Positions 35,709 to 45,957 of a stretch of DNA of 64,000 nucleotides are shown here, piece by piece. A program made the position numbers and the translations under genes. The stretch is from Anaeramoeba ignava. Taxonomy: Eukaryota > Metamonada > Anaeramoebidae. The notes under the pieces are model-generated. The model ran no database searches. It had not been told where the DNA came from and saw only the letters and a program-made list of their open reading frames with translations. The stretch lies in contig JAPDFW010000001.1 in assembly GCA_028826165.1 (NCBI GenBank), positions 1 to 64,000 on the forward strand. The letters are read 5' to 3'. Position 1 is the stretch's first letter. Each line of letters opens with the position of its first letter.

Positions 35709-38700
35709 ATGTTTTCGAATGAAAAATCAAATTTTATTCCAAAATTAATCTTTAAATTAATTTCTCGAATTTTTCCAAAATCTTCCAAAAAAGAAAAAAC
35801 CAAAATTCAAAAGTTATTTTCTTATTCAATTAATCATATCCAACAAAATCCATTTTCTTTAAATAAAGAAATTGAAGGAAACAAAATATTAGAAATTATA
35901 AGACAAAAATGTAGATAAAAAACAATTTAAATGTTATATATACAAAATATCCAATATGAAATTTAATTATTTTATATAAAAAATATTCAATATGAAATTT
36001 AAATGTTTTATATATAAAATATTCAATATGAAATTTAAATGTTTTATATATAAAATATTCAATATGAAATTTAATTGTTATATAAAATATTTAATATAAA
36101 ATTTAATTATTTTATATATAAAATATTCAATATGAAATTTAATTGTTATATAAAATATCCAATATAAAATTTAATTATTTTATATATAAAATATCCAATA
36201 TGAAATTTAAATGTTATATACAAAATATTTAATATAAAATTTAATTATATTATATAAAAAATATCCAATATGAAATTTAAATATTTTATATATAAAATAT
36301 TCAATTTGAAATTTAAATGTTTTATATATGAAATTTAATTATTTTATATAAAAAATATTCAATATGAAATTTAATTGTTTTATATATAAAATATTCAATA
36401 TGAAATTTAATTGTTATATAAAATATTCAATTTGAAATTTAATTATTTATTATAATAATTTTCTTTTGGAATAAATTAATCAGTATTCGAAAATCAAGAA
36501 GCATCAAAAGTTGTTAAAGTTACTGAAAAATATCACAATCTAAAATCATCACAAGCTTTTTCAGCAAAAACAATTAATGGAATTTTGCTAGTTTTAAATG
36601 AATTACAAAGAAGTCAACGGAATTCTCATCAAAAAAATATCGATCCAAAACCAAATTTGATCAGGAAAAAAAGATATCCATTTGAGGAATTTCTGACAGA
36701 AAATCAAATGAAAATCCCATTATATAAAAACAAAGGGAATGGAGCCAACACAAAATTTGATATTTTGGAGACTTATTTAGTGGATGATGTTATTTGTGCT
36801 TTGGAAGGCAAAAAAACTCAATTTGTGGAATTTGATTCGAAGAAAAACATGTTCCAAATCAAAGAAAGCGTTGGTGTTCCAAAACCAGCGCGGCATTTAA
36901 TTGCCAAAATATGTGAGTTAGCATGGATTTATAAACAAGCACAAGAATTCATTGAAGAAAAAGCAAAAAATCCTGAATTGACAAACAAAACCGAAAAGGC
37001 GTTTTGTGAGAGTTTAAAGTATGAATTTAGCATTTATTTGCAGAAAATACAACGAATCCGGCAGCAATATAAACGACTTCAAAACCAAAATAAGAAAAAA
37101 TATGGAAAAGGAGCCTTCAAATGAGTTAATGCTGCTATTTGGGGATTGCGGACTCACATTACATTCTGTTTATTCTCAAGTGCGTTTATTAGTTATCAAA
37201 TACAAGGTCATTTACGGACTCGTTGATTCGGTTTCCCAAAAGGAAGCTGGTCAATTATTATCAACAGCGTTTGATTTTTTCCAGCATGGAGACAGAAAAG
37301 TCAAGAAAATTATATCCAGAATCCTCACAAAAACATGGCAACCGATTTTGGATATGATTTATAACTGGATCACTCGTGGCAAGATTGACGACCCTTTCGC
37401 AGAGTTTTTTATTCATATCAACAAAAGAATCCCAAATATTTATTTTTGGAAAGAAAAATACTTGCTAATCGCAGAAAAAATACCCAAATTCATCAACGCA
37501 GAATTTGCAAACAAGATTTTTTTAATCGGAAAAAACATTAATTTCATGCGTATTTGCAACAAGATTCACAAGGAAAATGAATTTGAATTCCCAATTTTCC
37601 AGACAACTATGCAACTAGCAAATGTATCCAAAAAAAAGCAATCAGATAATCTAAAGGATTCAAATGAAAATGTGGAAGATGAGCAGAAAGAAATTATTTT
37701 GGATAATTCTGGAAATGGAGACGAAAAAAATTTCATTGAAAAATTTTATGAGAAAATGAAGAAGCTTGAAAACGAAGTGAGAAAATCGATTCTCAAAACA
37801 AACAAGCAAGTTCTAGAAACAATCCACACAAAATTTCATTTTATGGAGCATTGCACATCAATAAAGAATTTCCTCTTATGCGGAAGAGGAGATTTTATAT
37901 ATTATCTCATAGATTGTCTTGGCGACGAACTTTCGAAGCCCGTAAATACAATTTTGGAGATCAATCTTGGCGGGCTTTTGAATTCTGCAATTCGAAAAAC
38001 GAATGCAGGTAGTTTGTATGTGGATATTATTCGCAGACTAGAAATTGAATTACTCAAGACAAACGAAAGTCAAGAATCACAAAAAAAAATACTTGGATGG
38101 GATGCTTTTTGCTTGAAATACAAAGTAGATTTTCCAATAACAACAGTTATAAACGAGCCCTCAATTGCTCTTTATTCGAAAATTTTCTTGTTTTTATGGA
38201 GATTGAAAAGAGCCGAATTTGCATTGTCTCAGGCATGGCAATGGGACATGATTTCATCGGCTTTGTTTGCGCGATTCCCAGGAATAGCAGAATCGCTGCA
38301 TAAGTTTTTTCTTTTAAGAAGTGAAATGACACATTGTGTTTATAATCTACAGCATTATGTTATGTTTGAGGTTTTGGAATGCTCTTGGAATCAATTCTGC
38401 GAAAATGTTCACAAAGCAGAGGATTTAGATTCGCTTATTGATATTCATGAGAAATATTTGGATAGCATCTTCGATCAGTTGATGCTAACAAAAACTTGTC
38501 AGTCGCTTATTCAACAAATATACAAGTTGTTATCGTTTGTGATGGAATTTAAAAAATTTCAGGATAAATTGCACGAAGCTGGTTTTCAAGAGAATCGGGG
38601 TTTTGATTCAAATAAAACAATTTATGATGGTTTTCTTTTGTTTTCTCAAAAAAAGAAAAATGTGGACAAGAAGAATTCTACTCCTCGTTCAGATAAAATT

Positions 38701-38976
38701 ATCCAAAAATTACCTCAAAAAATTTATTCATTTTCAGAAAATTTCCAGATGATAATTGAAGGTTTTATTGATTTGATTGTTCAATATGAACCATCAAGAC
38801 CGATTCTTTCTGAATTACGTTATCGACTTGATTTTAATCAATTTTATGAGAAAAGAATTCAAAAGGAGATGAAAGCTGTAAGGATTGCACATACAATTCG
38901 ATCATCAGCTAAAAAGACACAAGAAAACAGTGATCATTCTTTTCGTCGAAAGAAAATAAAATTTGGGAAGATTTGA
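35709..38976 (+). CDS. Gamma-tubulin complex component 3-like (Spc98/GCP)
   Basis: Exon 1 is 35709-35910 (donor T|GTAGAT, phase 1) and exon 2 starts 36484. The GRIP1 region begins near RYPFEEFLTENQ, with VDDVICALEGKKTQFVEFDS, PARHLIAKICELAWIYKQA and FCESLKYEFSIYL. GRIP2-type signatures follow: DDPFAEFFIHINKRIP, FLIGKNINFMRICNK, LKYKVDFPITTVINEPSIAL and FLFLWRLKRAEFALSQAW. GCP3 nucleates microtubules within the gamma-tubulin complex. The frame that ends with AFK-TGA at 37124 and the frame that carries the rest (open through 37100-38976) are offset by one base. No intron with GT fits between them, so there is either a one-base frame error or a +1 shift. The overlap of the two frames lies in the non-conserved linker (37021-37124). 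Confidence 0.85.
35930..36440. repeat. Intronic repeat, TATAAAATATTCAATATGAA units
   Basis: Intron 1 of the GCP3-like gene consists of about 12 degenerate copies of a 37-45 bp unit (AATATGAAATTTAAATGTTT then TATATATAAAATATTC). Confidence 0.9.
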
Positions 38977-38989
38977 AATACTTTTTGAA

Positions 38990-39800
38990 ATGAATTTATA
39001 AATAATTTTTTTTTTAAATATTTAAATAAATTTAATAATAAATATTTAAATAAATTTAATAATAAATATTTAAATAAATTTAATAATAAATATTTAAATA
39101 AATTTAATAATAAATATTTAAATAAATTTAATAATAAATATTTAAATAAATTTAATAATAAATATTTAAATAAATTTAATAATAAATATTTAAATAATTT
39201 TAATAATAAATATTTAAATAAATTTAATAATAAATATTTAAATAAATTTAATAATAAATATTTAAATAATTTTTAATAAATATTTAAATAAATTTAATAA
39301 TAAATATTTAAATAATTTTAATAAATATTCATTCCACTTTTTGTTTTGAAATATTTAAATCAATTTAATAATAAATATTTAAATAAATTAAATAAATATT
39401 TATTCCACTTTTTGTTTTGGAATTGAAATAAATATTCATTCCACTTTTTGTTTTGAAATATTTAAATAAATTTAATAATAAATATTTAAATAAATTTAAT
39501 AATAAATATTTAAATAAATTTTAAATTAAATTTTAAATAAATTTAATAATAAATATTTAAATAAATTTAATAATAAATATTTAAATCAATTTAATAAATA
39601 TTCATTCCACTTTTTTGTTTTGGAATATTTAAATAAATATTCATTCCACTTTTTTGTTTTGGAATATTTAAATAAATTTAATAATAAATATTTAAATAAA
39701 TTTAATAAATATTCATTCCACTTTTTTGTTTTGGAATATTTAAATAAATATTCATTCCACTTTTTTGTTTTGAAATATTTAAATAAATTTTAAATTAAAT
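38990..39800. repeat. 25-bp satellite with embedded CATTCCACTTTTTGTTTT boxes
   Basis: AATTTAATAATAAATATTTA units recur from 39010 on. From 39325 to 39775 they are interrupted seven times by ATTCATTCCACTTTTTGTTT or its T-extended form. That is the reverse complement of the AAAAAGTGGAAT box of the 19-20 kb satellite. Confidence 0.9.
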
Positions 39801-40043
39801 ATTTAAATAAAAATTTTTCGACTTTTAAATTAAAAAAAAAAAAAGGAGAAAAAAAAAAATAATTTAATTAAAAAAAAGAAAAAGAAAAAAATTTTTTTTA
39901 TCTTAAATTTTCAATTAAAAAAAAAAAAAATGAAAAAAAAAATTAAAAAAAAAAATCAGTTTTTCTTTTCTTGATAGACTCTTTATTCTTGTGATCATTT
40001 TTATACAAAAGAAAAAAAAAAAATTTTTAAACAGAATTTTCAA

Positions 40044-43000
40044 ATGTCAAAACCATTAAGACAACCAACAAAACAAATAAATTTAAAAACTGCAAAGTCG
40101 TTAATGAAAAAACAAACACAAACTGACCAAAAAAAAACTGATTCAAAATCAAAAGAAACTAACAAAGAAAAAGGTCAGAATAAGTCTTCTTTCGGTAAAA
40201 GAGAATTTGACCGAAGATCAGGAACTGGAAGGCCGTAAATATTTCTATTTCCTTTTATCTTATTCATTCTAAAAATTATTAGTTTTAATTATGAAAAAAA
40301 AAATTTTTTTCATTTTGAATAATTCAGTTATTTTTGAATTGAATTAAATTATTTTTGAATTAAATTATTTTTAAATTAAATTATTTTTGAATTGAATTAA
40401 ATTATTTTTAAATTAAATTATTTTTGAATTAAATTAAGTTATTTTTGAATTGAATTAAATTATTTTTAAATTGAATTATTTTTGAATTAAATTATTTTTA
40501 AATTAAACTATTTTTAAATTGAATTATTTTTGAATTAAATTATTTTTAAATTGAATTATTTTTGAATTAAATTATTTTTAAATTGAATTATTTTTGAATT
40601 AAATTGACACTAAATTAAATTATTTTTAAACTAAATTATTTTAAATTAAATTAAATTATTTTTAAATTAAATTATTTTTGAATTAAATTATTTTGAATTA
40701 AACTAAATTATTTTTAAATTAAATTATTTTTAAATTAAATTATTTTTAAATTAAATTATTTTTGAATTAAATTAAGTTATTTTTGAATTGAATTAAATTA
40801 TTTTTAAATTGAATTATTTTTGAATTAAATTATTTTTAAATTGAATTATTTTTAAATTGAATTATTTTTAAATTAAATTATTTTTGAATTAAATTATTTT
40901 TGAATTGAATTAAATTATTTTTGAATTGAATTAAATTATTTTTAAATTAAATTAAATTATTTTTAAATTAAATTATTTTTGAATTAAACTAAATTATTTT
41001 TAAATTAAATTATTTTTAAATTAAATTATTTTTGAATTAAATTATTTTTGAATTAAATTATTTTTGAATTAAATTATTTTTGAATTAAATTATTTTTGAA
41101 TTAAATTATTTTTAAATTAAATTATTTTTGAATTAAATTAAATTATTTTTGAATTAAATTTTAGTAAAAATGAAATGAAAAAATCAGGAGAAGGCAAATT
41201 TAATTGGGGAGGAAATGATTATAACAAAAAATATTCAAAATCAGGAAAATATAGAAAAAATGAAAATGATTCAGATAAAGAAGAAGAAGAAAAAAATTAT
41301 GTGACATTTGATGAACATATGGAAAGACTCAAGAATAAATCAAAGAATATAAAAGATGATGGCAAGAATAATCCTGTTAAATTAGCAGATGATAATAAAT
41401 TAGAGGAAGATTTCGCAAATCTTGTGAATTTAAAAAATGAATCAACCACAAAACAAAAAAAACCAGTAATTAATTATTTCAAAAATTAATTGAAAAAAAA
41501 AATATTTCAAAATATTTAATTCATTATTCTTTTTGCTTCTTTATTAGGATTCAAAAAAAAACAAATCAAAAAAGAAATCAAAAAAGAAATCAAAAAAAGG
41601 ACAAATAGTTTCAGAAATTTCAATTATTACTGAAATTCCACAACATGGAAACTATTCTCGAAACAAAAACACACAATATCAAAAAGGAAACCAAAATAAT
41701 ACAACACAAAGAAAATTTGAAAATCAAAATCAAAATCAAAATCAAAATCAAAATCAAAATGAAAATGAAAATGAAAATTTAAATCAAAATCAAAATCAAA
41801 ATCAAAATCAAAATCAAAATTTAAATCAAAATCAAAATCGAAATCAATATCAATTCCAACATTCAAATGAAAATCATCAAAGAGAGGAAAGAGGACAAAC
41901 CCAAAGATTCAATAACAAGAAAAATTTCAATCATCAATATCGACAAAATAATAGAAATCAATACCAAAGACAATACAAACAAAATAAAAGAGTTCATGGA
42001 AATTTCAATTCAAGAAATTACAATATATATCACAAAAACCAAGATAACTCCTCAAATTATTATCAACAAAGTTATCCACAATATCAAAATGAAAATTATT
42101 CATTTAATCCACAATTTACCTCTCAAATTAATCCTCAGTTCAACACGCATTTCAGCTCACAGCAATTCAGTAATCAGCAATTTCCGCAACAATTTAATGA
42201 TTTTCATGATTTAAATCTCCAATATAATGAGTTTAATCCCCCATTGAATCTCCAATTTAGCAATGATTTTTATTCTAATAATATTGTTAATATTCATGAC
42301 GAACAATATTTAGAACAACCTCAATTTTCTCCTCAAATGAACCCAAATATTCAAAATTTTGAGCAAAGCCAATATATGTATGAACAAAATCAACAAAATC
42401 AACAAAATCAACAAAATCAACAACAACAAAATCAACAACAACAAAATGAACAACAAAATCAACAACAAAATGAGCAACAAAGTCAACAACAAAATGAGCA
42501 ACAAAATCAACAACAAAATGAACAACAAAATCAACAACAAAATGAACAACAAAATGAACAACAAAATCAACAAAATCAACAACAAAATGAACAACAAAAT
42601 CAAGAACAAAATCAAGAACAAAATCAACAACAAAATCAACAACAAAATCAAGAACAAAATCAACAACAAAATCAATTTAATAATCAACAAAATGAACAAC
42701 AAAATCAACAACAAAATGAACAACAAAATCAACAAAATCAACAACAAAATCAACAACAAAATGAACAACAAAATCAACAACAAAATCAACAACAAAATCA
42801 ACAACAAAATGATCAACAAAATCAATTTAATAATCAACAACAAAATCAATTTAATAATCAACAACAAAATCAATTTAATAATCAACAACAAAATCAAGAA
42901 AACCTATTTAATAATCCACAACAAAATCAACAAAATCTATTTAATAATCAACAACAATTCCAGCAATTCAATTCACAACTTAATTCACCTCATTTGAATC

Positions 43001-43386
43001 AGGAATTCAATCTATCTCATTTCAATCCACAATTTAATCAATTCACTCAATTCAATCAACAAATGATGAATGATCAAAACTTTACAAATAGTAACCACTC
43101 ATATCAAAATCAATATTGGAATAAAGTAAGATTAAATAAAATGCATCAATCTTATCCTCATTCATCTTATCAACAAAACAATAACTATCAAGATAATCGT
43201 AATTTTCATTATAATTATCATCATGATCGCCAGAAAAATTTTCAAGATCATCAAAGAAATTTCAATAAACCAAAATTTAATTATACAAACCAACAAAATC
43301 AAGAACAAAACCAAGAACAAACTCAAGAACAAAATCAAAACCAACAAATTAAAGTGACAGAATCAAATTTCCCAACACTTAAATAA
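40044..43386 (+). CDS. SERBP1/HABP4/Stm1-like ribosome-associated protein with Q/N-rich tail
   Basis: Exons 40044-40234, 41165-41465 and 41548-43386 join in phase (GT-AG) to 776 residues. The family signature KREFDRRSGTGRP + KNEMKKSGEGKFNWGG spans intron 1 and matches the HABP4/PAI-RBP1 domain (RHSGTGR..KKGGAGKGNWG). VTFDEHMERLK follows as in SERBP1/Stm1. These proteins bind ribosomes and mRNA and clamp inactive 80S ribosomes. The third exon adds a long extension: a Lys/Ser patch, NQNQNEN repeats, aromatic/R-rich segments (YRQNNRNQYQRQYKQNKR), then about 180 residues of QQNQQQNE and more Q/N-rich sequence. The tail is prion-like and suggests condensate formation, which is inference. Intron 1 (930 bp) is a simple repeat. 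Confidence 0.85.
40320..41160. repeat. Intronic repeat (TTATTTTTGAATTAAA)n
   Basis: About 840 bp of 16-17 bp units TTATTTTTRAATTAAA fill intron 1 of the SERBP1-like gene. Confidence 0.95.
42382..42905 (+). repeat. Coding repeat CAACAAAAT / GAACAAAAT (QQN/EQN)
   Basis: Nine-base in-frame units encode a QQN/EQN array inside the SERBP1-like protein. A 27-bp higher-order unit with TTTAATAAT (FNNQQQNQ) occurs at 42825-42930. Confidence 0.95.
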
Positions 43387-43679
43387 TGAAAACAAAAAAA
43401 ACACAAAGAAATAATTTTTTTTTTTTCATTTAGAGACAACTTCTTAATTTCTTTTCTTCTTTTCTTTTCTTTTTCTTTTCTTTTCTTTTCTTAATTTCTT
43501 TTTCTTTTTCTCTTCACTTTTTTTTCTTTTTCTTTTTCTCTTTTTAGATACAATTCTAATCTTCAAATTAGGATAGATAAACAAAATCCAATAAACAATT
43601 CATTTCATTCTTTTTTTTTTGTTTTTAAATTTATTTTTATTTTTATTTTTATTTTTATAATAATATTATTATTATTATT
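43387..43679. other. Convergent intergenic region, pyrimidine-rich
   Basis: This lies between the converging 3' ends of the SERBP1-like and DHHC genes. The plus strand carries long C/T tracts (TTTCTTTTCTTTTC) and no recognisable gene. It probably supplies both 3' untranslated regions. Confidence 0.5.
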
Positions 43680-44994
43680 CTAAACTTTAATTAAATTTAA
43701 TCTAGAAATTTTTGGAATTGTCGGAAGAAATATAACAAAATATGGATCTTTTTTTATATTTTCTAAAAGAGTTTTTCTTTGATAATTAATCCAATTTTGA
43801 TCTAAATCTGAATCTAAATTTAAATCTTTATTTAATTTTGAACTTAAATCATTATATAAAACACGAAGATTAGCATAAAGAATAGAGAAAGAAGATATTG
43901 CGAAACGGATTGAAAGAAGAATTGAAAAACAAGAAGGTACAAGAAACTATAAAAATTCGAATTAAGATTTAAAATAAAAATTAATTTTAAAATTAATCTT
44001 ACTTTAATTACTCCTTCATAATTATTTCTTGTAAAAATACTAAACAAATTTGCTAAAATATTAATAATAGAAAATGTAAACAAATAAAAAAGAAGAAGAA
44101 GAAATGCTTTATAATTTCGAAAACCAATGCAATTTGGAATTTAATTTTGCAAGCCAATTTAATTTTTAAATTTAATTTTAATTTTAATTTTGAATTTAAT
44201 TTTGAATTTGAATTGAATTTAAATTTGAATTTAATTTTGAATTTAATTTTGAATTTAATTTTGAATTTAATTTTGAATTTTGAATTTAATTTTGAATTTA
44301 ATTTTGATTTTAATTTTGAATTTAATTTTGAATTTAATTTTGAATTTAATTTTGAATTTAATTTTGAATTTAATTTTATTTAGATTTTGAATTTAATTTT
44401 GAATTTAGATTTTGAATTTAATATTGAATTTAATGTTGAATTTAATATTGAATTGAATTTGATTTTAATTTTGAATTTAATTTTAATTTTGAATTTAATT
44501 TTGAATTGAATTTAATTTTGAATTTAATTTTGAATTTTGAATTTAATTTTGAATTGAATTTAATTTTGAATGAAAAAAATACATGATGATCATATGAAAG
44601 AACACATCTATTACAAATCATACAATGAACTGTTCCTTGAGGTTGAGAAACATGGCATACATTACAAGTACGCTTTTTAGATAATTCAATATCCTTAATT
44701 TTTCAATTGTCATTATTTCAATTTATTAAATTAAAAAAATTCTGTTATTGATTTTCCTTTTACATTTTTTATATTTGGTTTTCCTGGATTTATAAATGCT
44801 GTAATTATAAAAGAGATTAAAATCATTAAAAACAAAACATGAAAAAGAGCACAAAAAATTGAGCGTGAAATGTGATAATTTTCACTTATTGAAGATATAG
44901 GAATAATAAAAGGTTTGTAAATAATAAATATCAATAAAATCCAAAGAAAAGGAATAATTTTTCGTGATAAATTTGCATTAATTATTTTATCCAT
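43680..44994 (-). CDS. DHHC-type palmitoyltransferase-like protein, catalytic junction anomalous
   Basis: Exons 44764-44994, 44583-44693, about 44003-44135 and 43680-43946. Two N-terminal helices are followed by the zinc-binding Cys-rich domain KKRTCNVCHVSQPQGTVHCM, then CNRCVLSYDHH, and after an intron PNCIGFRNYKAFLLLLFYLF, the next helices and a K/D-rich tail. This is the architecture of DHHC S-acyltransferases. Exon 2 ends exactly at Asp-His-His, and the sequence that resumes is IPNCIGF. The catalytic Cys and the CPW that must follow are not found. The 430-bp intron (44150-44580) contains no AG on the sense strand at all. Either bases were lost in assembly, the intron uses a non-standard acceptor, or the gene is damaged. 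Confidence 0.75.
44150..44575. repeat. Intronic hexamer/undecamer array (TTTAATTTTGAA)n
   Basis: A simple repeat of TTTAATTTTGAA fills intron 2 of the DHHC gene. It carries no CT on the plus strand, and therefore no AG acceptor on the transcribed sense strand. Confidence 0.95.
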
Positions 44995-45103
44995 TTAAAT
45001 TTTTTGGAGTAAAAGAAAAAATTAAGAAAAAAGAAACGATTAAAAAAAAAAATGAAAAAAAAAATTTTTGATTTAAATTTTCTTTATTTAAAAATTTTTT
45101 TTT

Positions 45104-45442
45104 TTAATTTGTTTTTTCTTTATTAAAAAAAGCATTTCCTCGATGAGAAAAAGTAATAAAACTTGGTCGCATTATTTCTAATCTATCTTGTTTTTGTGCT
45201 TGTTTATCAATATGAATTGGTATAAATTCCCATGATTTTTCATATAAAAATCCTGTTATGCAAAAAACCAATGAAGTTATTAATGAAAAAATTAAAATAA
45301 TTGGATATTTTTTTTGTTCTTGTTTTTCTATTGGATCAAGAAGTCTTGTTTTTTTTTGAATTGAAAATCCAATCCAAATACCATAAATTAAAAAAGAAAT
45401 GCAAAGAACAAATGAAATTTGTGAAAAATATTTATTTGACAT
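45104..45442 (-). CDS. Small two-helix membrane protein, unknown
   Basis: 112 residues from ATG 45442 (MSNKYFSQISF). There are two hydrophobic segments, ISFVLCISFLIYGIWIGFSI and PIILIFSLITSLVFCITGFL, separated by a short charged loop (KKTRLLDPIEKQEQKK). The C-terminal end is hydrophilic and basic (RPSFITFSHRGNAFFNKEKT). The ATG is preceded by the AAAATGAAAAAAAAA (TTTTTCATTTT on sense) element common to genes here. I do not recognise the family. Confidence 0.6.
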   Translation of the reverse strand: MSNKYFSQISFVLCISFLIYGIWIGFSIQKKTRLLDPIEKQEQKKYPIILIFSLITSLVFCITGFLYEKSWEFIPIHIDKQAQKQDRLEIMRPSFITFSHRGNAFFNKEKTN

Positions 45443-45529
45443 GAATTTATTAAACAAAATGAAATGAAAAAAAAAATGAAAAAAAAAATTGAAAAAAAAA
45501 TTTGAATTTCTTTTTCTTTTTCTTTTTTT

Positions 45530-45881
45530 TTACATAAATTGATTAAAATAACTTGAATCTTCAAAAATCCAACTTTCTTGTTCAATATTTTGACTTAATT
45601 CTCTTAAAGAAGAAAGGATTTCTTTTTGAAATTCTATTTAAAAAATATTTTTTTGTTTTTTTATTATTTTGTTTTTGTTTCGTTAAAAATGATAATAAAT
45701 TTTAATTTGAAAAAATTAATTAAATTTAAAAACCTTGTTTAATTTTTTCTGGTGATTCTATTTTTGTTGTTAATGTCATTAATTCTCTATAAGAATTTAT
45801 TAAATTAATTTCTTTTTTCATAATTTCTGGAATTGAATTTGAATTTGAATTTGAATTTGAATTTGAATTTGAATTTGACAT
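45530..45881 (-). CDS. Small protein with N-terminal SN repeat, unknown
   Basis: Two exons (about 45735-45881 and 45530-45637) encode about 85 residues. An (SN)n dipeptide start coded by a hexamer array is followed by a helical segment IPEIMKKEINLINSYRELMT, ESPEKIKQ and, after the intron, EFQKEILSSLRELSQNIEQE ending in WIFEDSSYFNQFM. The heptad-like spacing suggests a coiled coil. It lies back-to-back with the CBM20 gene, 77 bp away. The family is not recognised. Confidence 0.5.
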
Positions 45882-45957
45882 TGATTTAAATTTTTAAAAA
45901 AGAAAAAAGAAAAAAAATGAAATTTTAATTTTTTCATTTTTTTTCTTTTTTTAAAAA

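Noticed and set aside
42310-42997. LLILLLI (minus) and NKINNKMNNK (plus) frames
   Set aside because: Alternative frames of the QQN coding array of the SERBP1-like protein.
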